The notes: generated from the letters alone by a model not told the origin. Positions 23,680 through 33,073 are shown, counted from the stretch's first letter. The stretch is DNA of 64,000 bases from Candidatus Obscuribacterales bacterium (GCA_019747875.1 JAIEQI010000041.1:1-64000), one strand, 5' to 3'. A program made the numbers and translations.

Positions 23680-25047
23680 CTATTTCTTCGCTAAGATGTG
23701 ACCCTTCATCCATTTTGCTACTTCGTACGAGTAGTCATTGTCGTGCTTAATGTAAGTAAAATTGCCGAAAGCCCATTGACCGTCTTTCTGCAAGTTCTGG
23801 TATGTAGGAATCGCATGACCGTTTCCTTTGACAATGTCAACGCGAACATCACAGTCTTTTCCACCGCTGTATTTTTGAATATTCACCTTCTCGGAATCTG
23901 TCACTGTTGAGTCCGTGCAAGTAGCGGCGCTAGCCCATACTTCTCCCTGCGCGCGCGGATTGTGCTTGTCTGGCTCTGAGTTCGTTGGAAGAATGAAGTC
24001 ATATATTCTCGATTTCATGGACTGGTTTCCATCGATGTTCAAAGTGCGATCTTCGTCGCCCAGAATTGCCCACATCGGTTTGCCAACTTGCGGACGCTCC
24101 GCCCCATTCATCCAGGTACTCGTGAATGTTGCCAGGGCGGCCACATCTTCCGGATGGTTGACTGTATACATTTGACTCATGCGTCCACCATCGGAATGAC
24201 CGAGTACGCCCACTTGATTGCTGATGTTGATGTGCGATTCTACATCCTTTTTGATGTTGTCCACGACATTGAGGTCGTTATAACTTTTGTCGCTCGGCAG
24301 CAGATCGTGATCGTGAGTGTTCCATGCCAGAAGCGGTTTGGTGTTGAACTTCTTATTGATGTATTCGCCGACCTTTCCTAAGCTGGAAATGCCGGTTTCA
24401 GGATCCTTTGTGCCGTCAAACATTCTTGGCTTTGCATGTGGATAAATGACAGCCATTCCTAATCGGTCAGCCACCAAATTTAAGCCACTTGCGTCTGCCA
24501 TGTGACGGCTTTCCGGCGCATTCTTTGTGGTGTCGTTTTCCACTCCATGAATAGCGATGATTGCCGGTACGGACAGTTGTCCATCTTCTTTGTATGCATG
24601 AACAGTTTTTGGAACATAAACATCGTAAGTTCTATCGCCGAGTTTCATTTCATTGAGCTTGCCTGGCTCAATGGTGCTGCCCTTCTTAATTAGCTTGTTA
24701 GCATCCATGCGATTGGTTTCTGGGATTTCGACTTTTCCTTTGTCATCCATCATTCGGAGCAATCGATCTGCATAATCATGCCCTACGTGATTCGCAAGCG
24801 AATCTTTCAATGACTTGCCCGTCTTTTCGGTGAGCGCTTTGCTTTCTTGATCGAGTTCTGGTTTCGATTTGGATTCAGAAGCGTGCCATGCTTTTCGCAA
24901 GGTGCTGTCTATGTCTCTTTTCACTGGGTCGGTAAAGATGTCTACCAGATTGAGCTTCTCATTGTCTTTGTTGCCGGAGTCTGTTCCTTTTGTCTCTCTG
25001 GCTTCGATACTCCGCCCAATCACTTCTGGTTGTGCCATTTTTTTCAC
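23680..25047 (-). CDS. Alpha/beta-hydrolase esterase (PHB-depolymerase/LpqC-like)
   Basis: About 455 aa. The N-terminal 130 residues are Lys/Glu/Asp-rich and probably disordered. The hydrolase domain starts at RTYDVYVPKTVHAY and carries the oxyanion region AIHGVENDT, AVIYPHAKPR, the nucleophile elbow GHSDGGRMSQ (Ser), an acid region ILGDEDRTLN and a late His in GNGHAIPTYQNL. A Ser-Asp-His triad is thus complete. There is no signal peptide, unlike most polyester depolymerases. GTG 25047 and ATG 25038 are alternative starts. The substrate is not deducible. Confidence 0.78.
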   Translation of the reverse strand: MKKMAQPEVIGRSIEARETKGTDSGNKDNEKLNLVDIFTDPVKRDIDSTLRKAWHASESKSKPELDQESKALTEKTGKSLKDSLANHVGHDYADRLLRMMDDKGKVEIPETNRMDANKLIKKGSTIEPGKLNEMKLGDRTYDVYVPKTVHAYKEDGQLSVPAIIAIHGVENDTTKNAPESRHMADASGLNLVADRLGMAVIYPHAKPRMFDGTKDPETGISSLGKVGEYINKKFNTKPLLAWNTHDHDLLPSDKSYNDLNVVDNIKKDVESHINISNQVGVLGHSDGGRMSQMYTVNHPEDVAALATFTSTWMNGAERPQVGKPMWAILGDEDRTLNIDGNQSMKSRIYDFILPTNSEPDKHNPRAQGEVWASAATCTDSTVTDSEKVNIQKYSGGKDCDVRVDIVKGNGHAIPTYQNLQKDGQWAFGNFTYIKHDNDYSYEVAKWMKGHILAKK

Positions 25048-25202
25048 CCAATAGAAAAACCATACCCTTACTTATGGTGGAGCAAGGTACGTGCAATTAG
25101 CGTGTTAATACTTAGGCAAGTGCTCGTCACATGTTCAAGACAATCGTGCCGGAAGTTCTATGGGAAACAAATGCTGTATAAAATCGGCCCGGGTAATCAG
25201 CG

Positions 25203-25979
25203 TTATCTGCTAAGCAGCCCGGCTCCCAGGAGGGCTAAGAGCCCGGCACCACAGGCACCCAAGCTAATTACAATTCCTGCGATGACACCGGCAACGATAA
25301 TCACGATTATGGTCTTACCGGTGTCGAGTTGATGCACGCGCCGGAAGCCGAGAAAGAACAAATACCAACTATATATGCTTGGAAGAATTCCGATGATTGG
25401 AACCCAAGCTGCTATCAACGTTGCATAGCTGTAGCAATACACCCTCAAGGTACCTTCCAGGTTGCCGCGACCACCCGAGGAGATGGCTACGAAGTTAACT
25501 AACATTCCGCCAAGATAAACACTGATCGGGAACATAATCGCAAGCACGACTGGCACGATAAGGTTCATGGTACAGATGGCGGTGCCCACCAAGAACACAC
25601 CCATGGATGCCGCAAAGAAGGTCATTGGAGCTGCAAGACCACCAGAGAGCGGCATTGAGTCGAAGAAGCCTTTCGGATTTGTGAGAATCTCTTTGACCTG
25701 GGCGAAATAGTTTGTGGCAAATGCCTTCGTTTGATCGCTATTGAACGTATCATTAAAGTCATTGGGATTGGTTCGAAATGAGCGTGGCTCGCTGCTAGAC
25801 GCTTTTACAAGAGCAAAACTCTCTACACGATCTGCAGGCGTCCAGTCGCTTAGATGTTCAGCCCAAACCAAGGAATCTGGAGGCAAATCGTTGTTAGCGA
25901 ACATGTCCTGCAGCTGTCTTTCCGGAATGGGGCCTTGCTGCTGATTGTTTTTCTCGAAATACCACATTCTTTCGGACAT
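25203..25979 (-). CDS. GYF-domain Yip1-family membrane protein
   Basis: 258 aa. Residues 5-55 form a bacterial GYF_2 domain (MWYFEKNNQQQGPIPERQL followed by LVWAEHLSDWTPA), usually a peptide-binding or sensory module facing the cytoplasm. After a linker, residues 90-258 have about five membrane helices in Yip1 arrangement, opening with the usual FF-x-SMPLSGG motif. Proteins of this architecture are widespread, with no proven function. It is a single gene between an esterase gene and a divergent exported-protein gene. Confidence 0.75.
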   Translation of the reverse strand: MSERMWYFEKNNQQQGPIPERQLQDMFANNDLPPDSLVWAEHLSDWTPADRVESFALVKASSSEPRSFRTNPNDFNDTFNSDQTKAFATNYFAQVKEILTNPKGFFDSMPLSGGLAAPMTFFAASMGVFLVGTAICTMNLIVPVVLAIMFPISVYLGGMLVNFVAISSGGRGNLEGTLRVYCYSYATLIAAWVPIIGILPSIYSWYLFFLGFRRVHQLDTGKTIIVIIVAGVIAGIVISLGACGAGLLALLGAGLLSR

Positions 25980-26114
25980 TGTGCACCGCCGCGTTTTGTT
26001 TTCCGACCTTTGCGATTATAGCGTTTGACCAAGTCTATCTAGCTGTTGACATTCGATTTTGGGCGAGTGCTAGAATGAGCATGCTTTAGGAGACCACCAC
26101 GGGCACATTCAAGG

Positions 26115-27161
26115 ATGAAGAAAGCCGTTATTGGTGGAGTTGTTGGCCTGGGGACAGCCGGGCTTGTTGGATATGCCTTAACGCTTCCACCTTCAACTCC
26201 TTTTATGTCAAGTAGCCAGACTCCAGGTAGCGGGCAGGGCGCGCAGGTTGCTTCGACAATCCCGTCGCCTGCAACGTCCAACCCGCAAACAACTGCGCAA
26301 CAGCCGCCGACTCAGCCCGCACCGCAAGCTTCGTCCGCTTCGCCGATGTTTTCCTTTTTCAGCAATCCCAATGACGGTTGGGTGCTTTACCAAACAAGTC
26401 AAATGCTGGGCAAACAAACTGCCATCATGAGCGGTGCCGGTTGCAAGGTCAACAATCAGGAATTGGATGTGACTTACGTCGTGACCAATCCAGACTTCAA
26501 TGTCGCGGTCTATAGTGACTCGCGCAAAATTTGCTACAAGACGACGATGGACGGTATGCTACAAGCTCGCAGGCAGCAACAGGCTGCTGTTCAAGCGATG
26601 GGCCAAATTTCCGGTGCTCAGGACACTCCATATACGAGAGCCGCCACTGGAACGATAGCAGGATTGAATGCTACGCAGTACATTTCAAAGTCAGGTCATA
26701 GCAATTTTGACCGCATAGCAGAAGGACTTGATGGAACAAAGACGGGTGCCACTACCAGCGAAATGTGGTTTACCAATGATATAAATGTGCCGGCGCGCTT
26801 CTCGAGACTTTCGGCGAACCCTAAAACCAGCAGTGGACTCCCTACGCAGGGTGTGCTGCTGAGAATGGTTAGCACTACCGGCGATGGAGTCAGAATGGTA
26901 ACACTCGATACCGTGGCTGCAAAAAAGGTCCAGATAAATCCTTCTGAATTTAGTTTTCCGGTGGGATATAAGGCCGCATCATCTGAAATGGAAGTAGCTT
27001 TTGGCGAAGGCGCCGGTGGGCTCAATCAGTTGTTCAATCAAATTGCGCAACCTGATACCAAACAAGATCTGACCGATTTTGTGAAGGAAAACGCCGACAT
27101 TGGACCTCGTATGAATCAGGCAAAACAGAAATGGGAAAACGCTGCACAACAATCCCGCTAA
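26115..27161 (+). CDS. Hypothetical exported or membrane-anchored protein, 348 aa
   Basis: An N-terminal hydrophobic helix (KKAVIGGVVGLGTAGLVGYAL) serves as anchor or signal. It is followed by a Ser/Pro/Gln-rich linker to about residue 75 and a folded part (80-300) of beta-type sequence. Motifs include NPNDGWVLYQTS and a GTIAGLNATQYIS segment like those in proteins that bind or measure small ligands. The C-terminus is helical. I do not recognise the family. ATG 26115 is preceded by AAGG and an upstream AGGAG. Confidence 0.6.
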   Translation: MKKAVIGGVVGLGTAGLVGYALTLPPSTPFMSSSQTPGSGQGAQVASTIPSPATSNPQTTAQQPPTQPAPQASSASPMFSFFSNPNDGWVLYQTSQMLGKQTAIMSGAGCKVNNQELDVTYVVTNPDFNVAVYSDSRKICYKTTMDGMLQARRQQQAAVQAMGQISGAQDTPYTRAATGTIAGLNATQYISKSGHSNFDRIAEGLDGTKTGATTSEMWFTNDINVPARFSRLSANPKTSSGLPTQGVLLRMVSTTGDGVRMVTLDTVAAKKVQINPSEFSFPVGYKAASSEMEVAFGEGAGGLNQLFNQIAQPDTKQDLTDFVKENADIGPRMNQAKQKWENAAQQSR

Positions 27162-27294
27162 TCGTCGCCAGTTATATGAATTTTTCGTGTTGCGTGAATT
27201 CCGACGCTTGAACTTACGGCTAAGAAACCATGCAGCTTATTAGCAAAGCCTGATTTTTAGCTTCTTGAACATGACTTACATTGCCGCTAGTAGT

Positions 27295-28086
27295 CTAGAT
27301 CTTCGTTGTTCCTAGCGCGATATTCACCGGAGAAAACGATTGAGCCATCGGACCTGTTTCTGTTTTTTCCCTATGCGTCCTTTTGTCCGCTTTGGACGCT
27401 TTCGATTTACGGGTTTCTTGACTCTCCAATAGCGGCTTGACGATTTCTCTTAGCTCACGCTGTACCGTATCGATTGCATACCCGGCGTCAATCGTGTTGA
27501 ACTGGGCGTCATCGCTCATTCGTTCATACTCGCCAAGAATTTTTGACTGGTAGAGTTTGAATGATTGGTAAAGATCCGTGGACATGCCAATGTCTCGTCC
27601 TGATTCGTAGAAATCTAGACCTCCCCTTGTTTTGATGATTCTTTTCAGGAGATCATCAAGATTCATCTTCAAATAAAAAACGAGATCCGGTTCGGGCGCA
27701 AAGTTATAAATCTTCTTTACCCAACTAGGATCAGCACCGCGCACGATATCACGAGCGAATGCTGTGTAATAGTACCGGTCTACGATTACAAAGAAGCCGG
27801 CTTTCAATGCTGGGATGATTTCTTTATTCAGTCGATCAGCAAGATCGGTAGCATATAGCAAGGAAAAGGTAATGGTGTTGAGCGCGTTCTTTGATTTTGC
27901 TTTGTCGATTGCTTGTGCGATTAAGTTCGAGCTTTTCCACTCGCTAACCGCGACTCCGTACCCCTCGACTTCGAGCCATTTTTTGAGCAAGTCTGCATGC
28001 GTGGTTCGTCCCACACCGTCTGTACCCTCAATGACAATAAGCTTTCCTGGATAATCCGATGGCAAAGTTCCTTCCTCCAAAATCAT
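27295..28086 (-). CDS. Thymidylate-kinase-like protein with altered P-loop
   Basis: 263 aa. It belongs to the dTMP-kinase fold (KLIVIEGTDGVGRTTHADLL; LLYATDLADRL; the DRYYYTAFA motif; PDLVFYLKM). The P-loop reads GTDGVGRTT, so the catalytic Lys is Arg27, a change expected to weaken or abolish ATP hydrolysis chemistry. A Lys/Arg-rich tail of about 45 residues is extra. It follows its paralogue with a 4-bp overlap. I infer a partner or regulatory subunit, or a kinase with changed chemistry, rather than a plain dTMP kinase. Confidence 0.78.
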   Translation of the reverse strand: MILEEGTLPSDYPGKLIVIEGTDGVGRTTHADLLKKWLEVEGYGVAVSEWKSSNLIAQAIDKAKSKNALNTITFSLLYATDLADRLNKEIIPALKAGFFVIVDRYYYTAFARDIVRGADPSWVKKIYNFAPEPDLVFYLKMNLDDLLKRIIKTRGGLDFYESGRDIGMSTDLYQSFKLYQSKILGEYERMSDDAQFNTIDAGYAIDTVQRELREIVKPLLESQETRKSKASKADKRTHREKTETGPMAQSFSPVNIALGTTKI

Positions 28087-28781
28087 CGTCCGTTTATTAT
28101 TTGCGTTACTCTTTGCCGGAACAAAATCTGCTGTTCATGAATGGGCTGAATGGCTGGCATGACGTTGAAATCGAACTCGCCAATCATTGAGTCATATTCG
28201 TTGATTACTTTTGTTTGGAAAAGTTGGAATGATTCGCGCGGATCGTTTGAAAGACCTACGTCCATCCCTGCTTCGTAAAAACCAGGAACGCGGCTGGTGG
28301 CAATTCGAGCGAGCGAGACATTAATAGGTACCTGGAAATAGAATGCACCATCGGGTTTGATGGCAAATCCATAAAGGTTGCGAACCCATTCTTTATCGAC
28401 ACCACGTGCGACGTCGCGCGCAAACGCGGTGAAGGAGTATCGGTCTGCCAGCACAGTGAGCCCAGCTTTCAATGCAGGCTTGATGATGTTTTCCAATCTG
28501 TCGGCAAAGTCCGTCGCGTGCAGCAGGCTGAAGGTAACCGGAATTAGGCTATTGCTGCGTTTTGCTTCTTTGATGGTTTTGGAGATCAGCTTGGAAGAAT
28601 TCCATTCGGTAAAAATGACATTCTGTCCAGAGTCCTCCAGCCAGTTCTTCAGAAGATTAAGCTGAGTTGATTTTCCGGACCCATCGACGCCTTCAACAAC
28701 GATCAATTTGCCGGGGTAGTTATGCTTTTGGTATAGCTGCATATGTCTTTTAGTAGTGAAGATTAAACTCTTGACGGGCAA
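28083..28781 (-). CDS. Thymidylate-kinase-like protein (intact P-loop)
   Basis: 232 aa (or 219 aa from the Met at 28742, which fits the family better). Same family as the downstream gene. It has the standard P-loop GVDGSGKST (Lys37), LLHATDFADRL, DRYSFTAFARD and PDGAFYFQV. dTMP kinases phosphorylate dTMP to dTDP, but the usual TREPGGT motif that holds the base is TEWNSS here, so another nucleotide or substrate is possible. It is first in a two-gene operon with the altered paralogue, so the pair may work as a heterodimer. Confidence 0.8.
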   Translation of the reverse strand: MPVKSLIFTTKRHMQLYQKHNYPGKLIVVEGVDGSGKSTQLNLLKNWLEDSGQNVIFTEWNSSKLISKTIKEAKRSNSLIPVTFSLLHATDFADRLENIIKPALKAGLTVLADRYSFTAFARDVARGVDKEWVRNLYGFAIKPDGAFYFQVPINVSLARIATSRVPGFYEAGMDVGLSNDPRESFQLFQTKVINEYDSMIGEFDFNVMPAIQPIHEQQILFRQRVTQIINGR

Positions 28782-28872
28782 AACCCGCGGAACTACTTTA
28801 TTATAGACAGACGGGATCCAGACTCAAAACAGTCGCCCTGCCTGACTTTACCCCCTTCTGGGAGCTTCGTGT

Positions 28873-29913
28873 ATGTCCAAGTTATTCGCTTTGATAGCCG
28901 CCCTGGCCATCTTTGAGCTGAATTTTTGTTCTTTTGCCACTGCTGGCGAAACGGAATCGGCCGACGTACCACCGAATACGGAGTCAATTGCCGAAACCGC
29001 CGAGAAGGCTGAGAAGTCTAAGGCTGATGAGCTTAAAGCGGTTTTGCGGGGAGAAATGCCCGAGCCCAGTTCAATCGAAGGGGAAAAAGCTGCTGCAGAA
29101 TCAGCAGAGGAAGCTCCGCCAGCAAAGACGAAATCTAAACCAGTTTTAAGCGACGACACAGAGCCGGCGATCGAATCGAAGCCAAAGAAAAAGACTGCTA
29201 AAAAGGTGGTAGAAGAGGAAGCTGACGCCGAGGCCGAAGAAGAGGAAGACGTTCCGAAAGCGGATAAAGAGCAAGAAGCTAATGCCTACATGGCCGAAGA
29301 CGATTCGCATATCGGCGCACATCACGATCCTCAAGCGCAGTACGAAGAAGGCTGTATGTACTTGAAGATGAAGCAGTATCAAAAGGCGCTAGATTGTTTC
29401 AGCCGCGCCTTGGAACTGCGCCCGCGTTTTCACGAAGCCTCGTATAAGAAAGCACTCGTCTATCAACTTGCCGGATACGACAAGTTTGCAGCACGACGAT
29501 ATCAGGATGTATTGCGTTACCGGCCGGACATGGATCAGGCTCGTATAAATTTGGCTGCTCTTCACCGCAAGCACAAACACTATGTTGGTGCTGAAGAACA
29601 GTATCGCGCAGTCATTCAGCGCAACTATTTCTGTTTTGAAGCGCACTATAACCTGGCTAACGTACTCATCGATCTGAAGCGCCCGGAAGAGGCGATGAAG
29701 GAGTACAAGGTCTGCCAAAAGTTGAGACCGAATTCTGCGCAAGTGCACAACAACATTGGCGTGCTCTTCTTGCAAAAGAACTATCCGGAGGAAGCTTTGC
29801 AGCAGTTCAAGAAGGCTGTCGCGTTAGCTCCTCAAAATGCAACCTATAAGACGAACGTGAAAGCGACGACGAAAATAATCGCTGAGAAGAAGGCCAAAGG
29901 AACAACGATGTAG
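28873..29913 (+). CDS. Secreted acidic TPR protein
   Basis: 346 aa. Signal peptide SKLFALIAALAIFELNFCSFATAG. Then about 125 residues of Glu/Ala/Lys-rich, probably unstructured sequence (acidic), with a basic KPKKKTAKK patch. Then five TPR units (about 155-325: QYEEGCMYLKMKQYQKALDC; HYNLANVLIDLKRPEEAM; VHNNIGVLFLQKNYPEEALQ). TPRs mediate protein contacts, so this is probably a periplasmic scaffold. The stop codon touches a REP-like hairpin at 29912. Confidence 0.75.
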   Translation: MSKLFALIAALAIFELNFCSFATAGETESADVPPNTESIAETAEKAEKSKADELKAVLRGEMPEPSSIEGEKAAAESAEEAPPAKTKSKPVLSDDTEPAIESKPKKKTAKKVVEEEADAEAEEEEDVPKADKEQEANAYMAEDDSHIGAHHDPQAQYEEGCMYLKMKQYQKALDCFSRALELRPRFHEASYKKALVYQLAGYDKFAARRYQDVLRYRPDMDQARINLAALHRKHKHYVGAEEQYRAVIQRNYFCFEAHYNLANVLIDLKRPEEAMKEYKVCQKLRPNSAQVHNNIGVLFLQKNYPEEALQQFKKAVALAPQNATYKTNVKATTKIIAEKKAKGTTM

Positions 29914-29934
29914 CGGACGTCCCGTCTGCCTATA
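29912..29934. repeat. REP-like hairpin, copy 2
   Basis: AGCGGACGTCCCGTCTGCC followed by TATATAGCCTCACC, a near copy of 3032-3074. It starts at the TPR gene's stop codon, as REP elements often do. Confidence 0.7.
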
Positions 29935-30112
29935 TAGCCTCACCGGCGTGTTCGTACAAATTTTCTGCAAGAAGCATTGCGAGTATTCGGACGAAAAACC
30001 GATCGTGATTTTCAGGAGCCTTCGAAAAGAGCGGACAAGACGAAAGCGCGGACAAGATGATGCTGTTGGCGATCTCATCTCAGCTTGGTCTAGTGCAGAT
30101 TTTTGCAGCTAG

Positions 30113-30331
30113 TATGGAGCGCGGACATCTTGTCCGCCCATAAGCGCGAAGCGCGTTGCAGCTACGCATTCGGAGTTTCGCGAGAGGTAGAGTCTCCCTA
30201 GAGCTGTAGCGTAGATAGTAGAATCTGCCTATGGGCGGACGGGACGTCCGCGCTCCATACTTCGAATCTTCGAAGCTAGGCTCTATCTGTGGTTCGCAGT
30301 GAATCTCCATACTTCGAATCTTCGAAGCTAG
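30113..30331. repeat. REP-like cluster: inverted pair plus 27-bp direct repeats
   Basis: Copy 3 (30113-30143) and the inverted copy 4 (30230-30259) face each other across 86 bp. A 27-bp segment, CTCCATACTTCGAATCTTCG plus 7 bases, occurs at 30253-30279 and again at 30305-30331 and contains its own palindrome (CTTCGAATCTTCGAAG). The rest of 29935-30397 holds no gene. Confidence 0.8.
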
Positions 30332-30397
30332 CCCTATCTATATACTACGCCGAAGCCAGCATCTTGCACAAGCAGGGGCGACGCCATATGTGCCCGT

Positions 30398-30910
30398 CTA
30401 GTCTGGACGATTCGTGCCGGAGCCGAGATGTTTTACGGCATTTAGCTCTCGTGATGATTGGTAGCCGCGGAAGATGCAATAAAGCGCAAACACGTGGAAG
30501 CCGACGCTCATCCAGTCGAACTTACCTATCATCGAGGTCACGACTCCGAGGATAGCCGCATCTAGTGCATATAGAGCCATTCCGAGAATAAACAGCCAAT
30601 TCATTGTGCGTGAAAAGTAGCCGAAGGCACAAAATATGCCTGCGATGATTGCATCGATTGATGCTGCAAGAATTGACGCAGTAGTACTTTTGGCGGTTAA
30701 GGCAACGGCATCAACTAGCTGTGTTACGCCTAATCCGACAGGGAAGCTGACTGTCATGTTGGTATAACCGAGTATTGAATTGATCAGTGACAATGCACCA
30801 ATCCAGTAAAACCAGCTTGCTCCCGAACCCACAGATTGCTCTAAAACAAGGCGATGAAGTGCCGGTTCTGAGATTTGGTTCGGATCGTTTTGATCGGGGC
30901 GTTGATTCAT
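30398..30910 (-). CDS. Hypothetical integral membrane protein, 170 aa
   Basis: Four hydrophobic helices (about residues 33-50, 55-75, 82-103, 105-128) with a hydrophilic start (RPDQNDPNQISEPALHR) and a polar end. A fifth weaker helix lies near 140. There are no charged or catalytic motifs beyond one conserved-looking YWIGALSLINSI. It ends upstream of the REP cluster and its start lies 3 bp after the stop of the exported-protein gene, so the two share a transcript. Function unknown. Confidence 0.6.
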   Translation of the reverse strand: MNQRPDQNDPNQISEPALHRLVLEQSVGSGASWFYWIGALSLINSILGYTNMTVSFPVGLGVTQLVDAVALTAKSTTASILAASIDAIIAGIFCAFGYFSRTMNWLFILGMALYALDAAILGVVTSMIGKFDWMSVGFHVFALYCIFRGYQSSRELNAVKHLGSGTNRPD

Positions 30911-30913
30911 TTA

Positions 30914-31753
30914 TTACTCGACTTGAACGCCAAGCGCGTTCGTAAGTAAGATCTCTAGTTCCTGTCCGGGAGTCAAGCTTATGTCGTCTCCTGAGCGAAA
31001 TAATGCGATAGCTGAGCTGCCGATAGCAGTGGCTACAATCGGTGCGCCTAGTGTTGCGATGTTAGCGGCAACAATGGCACCGCGGGCGGCGCCTTTTTCG
31101 TTCATGCCTGCGACAGTGCGAACGCTGGACTCAACTCTTGTTCCGAAGTTGGTTCCGGGATCTAGCTGTCCCGCTTTGTTGGTGGTTCCCTTTTTGAACT
31201 CCAGGGTCGCATCAAGTGGTATCACTTCACCGGTTGGTGTGACAATTTGATCCAGTTTAAGTCCGATCTTGCCAGCGCGGCTCAACAACCTGGGCTTAGC
31301 CACGTCGGTTATGCGTCCGCGAACGAGGCTTCCTCTGGGCAGAATAAGTGTTCGTCCGAAGGATAGATCATCTCTTACATGTCCTTCGAAGATATCACCC
31401 GGAACGCTGGATGTTGCCGAAACTGGATATTCAACAACCAGGCGCATTCTTGTTTCAACCGGCAAGGTCGCGGATTGCAGTCCAGCGCGCAGTGCTGTAC
31501 CTGTGCTGATGCGTGCGCCACCAGGCGTAGTGGCAGCGGCCGGATTGTTCTGTGCTTCAGCGTTATAGTTTACGAAGTCTGGTACGTTTTTTGGATCCAT
31601 TGGGCGCATGACTGGCGCATCATTCGACTGCGGAGCCATTCTCGGCATGTGTGAATCCGAAATAGCTGCAAAGCCTGCAGTGTTAGCTGTTAGAACTGCC
31701 CCCACAGTGAGGGCGTATGAAAGAGCTTGAGCAAATCGTGCTTTTGATCTCAT
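30914..31753 (-). CDS. Exported protein with VirB10-like beta segment
   Basis: 279 aa. Signal peptide to about residue 30 (LTVGAVLTANTAGFA), a Pro/Asn/Ala linker, then a folded part (about 105-279). Its text, GDIFEGHVRDDL then LILPRGSLVRGRITDV, resembles the beta-barrel segment of VirB10/TrbI proteins or similar envelope beta-barrel domains. It ends with a Gly/Ala-rich region and a C-terminal LTPGQELEILL. I do not see type IV secretion partners next to it, so this is a structural resemblance only. It is first in an operon with the downstream membrane protein. Confidence 0.55.
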   Translation of the reverse strand: MRSKARFAQALSYALTVGAVLTANTAGFAAISDSHMPRMAPQSNDAPVMRPMDPKNVPDFVNYNAEAQNNPAAATTPGGARISTGTALRAGLQSATLPVETRMRLVVEYPVSATSSVPGDIFEGHVRDDLSFGRTLILPRGSLVRGRITDVAKPRLLSRAGKIGLKLDQIVTPTGEVIPLDATLEFKKGTTNKAGQLDPGTNFGTRVESSVRTVAGMNEKGAARGAIVAANIATLGAPIVATAIGSSAIALFRSGDDISLTPGQELEILLTNALGVQVE

Positions 31754-31882
31754 GGCAACCTGCTTGCGACCTACGAATCAGATTCTACAAGAACTCAAGT
31801 GAACTTGCTATTTAAAGACTTAATGCGTAACGAAGCCGCTTGCTGCGGACTCTATCGGCGTCGTTCCTTTGAACTGAAGGGA

Positions 31883-32728
31883 TTAGCGTGCCCAGCCCGA
31901 AGGGGTTGGCGTCACGGGGCTTGTTGGCAGCGGAGCTTCAGCCCCGATGGCTTCTGCTGCGCTATTCTTGACGCCAGTATTTGCTGCATCTTTCAGAGCT
32001 TGCTCTACGACATCCACATCTTCAGGACGGTCTACCGCCGGTGAGCGCTTTTCGACGTCAATGACTCGAATGCAAATGCCATTTTCCAGAGCACGCAATT
32101 GCTCAAGCGCTTCTGCTTGTTCCAGAGGCGTGGGGCTCAAAGAGGCCAGTTTAAGCAAAATATCTCGCCTGTAAACGTAGAGGCCCAGGTGAGCAAAGTA
32201 ATTCTGCTTGCTCCGCTCGCAAGGATCTCTGTGGAAAGGAATTGCGAAGCGTGAAAAGTAAAGCGCATTCCCTTGCCGATCTCGGACTACTTTAACGATT
32301 GAATTGCTTTCAATTTCTTCAGGATTCGTGATTGGGGCTGAAATCGTTGACATATCGAGTGATGCATCATCCAGAAGTGGTTGAACAGCGCGGTCAATCG
32401 TTGAGGGATCAATCAAAGGTTCATCGCCCTGAACATTAACAATGATATCGATATCGGGACGTTTACTCGCAACTTCAGCGAGTCTGTCGGTACCTGTTGG
32501 GTGGTCGTCCCTGGTCATGATAACGGTGCCGCCGAAACGACGGACCTCATCAGCGATGCGGGCGTCATCCGTTGCGACAATAACTTCGTCAGCATGTTTT
32601 GTTTTGAGTGCCTGCTTGTACACTCGTTCGATCATTGTCCGCCCGGCAATCTTCACCAGTGGCTTGCCCGGAAATCGTGTTGATGCGAAGCGGGCGGGAA
32701 TTACAACAGCTACCTTTCTACTTGTCAC
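31883..32728 (-). CDS. kdsB: 3-deoxy-manno-octulosonate cytidylyltransferase (CMP-Kdo synthetase)
   Basis: Activates Kdo with CTP to CMP-Kdo for lipid A-core assembly, in the cytosol. Motifs: VVIPARFASTRFPGKPL (CTP loop) at residue 8, VATDDARI near 55, DHPTGTDRLAEVA near 80, VNVQGDEPLI near 98 and a PFHRDP region. The standard domain ends near residue 250; the last 30 residues (Ala/Glu/Pro/Thr-rich) are an extra low-complexity tail. The gene marks an outer membrane with LPS. Confidence 0.95.
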   Translation of the reverse strand: MTSRKVAVVIPARFASTRFPGKPLVKIAGRTMIERVYKQALKTKHADEVIVATDDARIADEVRRFGGTVIMTRDDHPTGTDRLAEVASKRPDIDIIVNVQGDEPLIDPSTIDRAVQPLLDDASLDMSTISAPITNPEEIESNSIVKVVRDRQGNALYFSRFAIPFHRDPCERSKQNYFAHLGLYVYRRDILLKLASLSPTPLEQAEALEQLRALENGICIRVIDVEKRSPAVDRPEDVDVVEQALKDAANTGVKNSAAEAIGAEAPLPTSPVTPTPSGWAR

Positions 32729-33073
32729 AATGAATTTCCTGTGATGACTTCCTTTGATTGATCAATGAAACCATTTCACATCGAAGTCTAGAACTCGTGC
32801 GAATTAGTTTTTGTACTTGCGCCTTCCTTGCGCACGCTTCTTTACAAGCGTTGTTTAATGCTACTTGGCTTCGGTCAAAAAAACCTTTAAGCCAACTCAT
32901 TACGGCTGAATTAATATTAATTCAGCGAACGCGCCAATTGGTTTCATTCAATGAAAGCCGCATCCAGAGCTAATCTACAGAGATGTGGGGAAATCGCGGC
33001 GCGGTTGCCAAGTGTTAAATTGGGTAGCATTCTTATATAGAGCGCCTAAAATACTCTTCGCTCATAGTCAGAA
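32729..33073. promoter_or_regulatory. Intergenic region with a 22-bp perfect palindrome
   Basis: Between divergent kdsB and the 33074 gene. GCTGAATTAATATTAATTCAGC (32905-32926) is a perfect 22-bp palindrome, typical of a dimeric-regulator operator. No gene is seen in the 345 bp. Confidence 0.6.

Noticed and set aside
27815..28665. Plus-strand frames opposite the kinase pair
   Set aside because: Shadows of the two thymidylate-kinase-like genes.
30914..31753. Type IV secretion locus
   Set aside because: One VirB10-like and one distant VirB8-like protein (58529) without ATPase or pilus genes do not make a secretion system.
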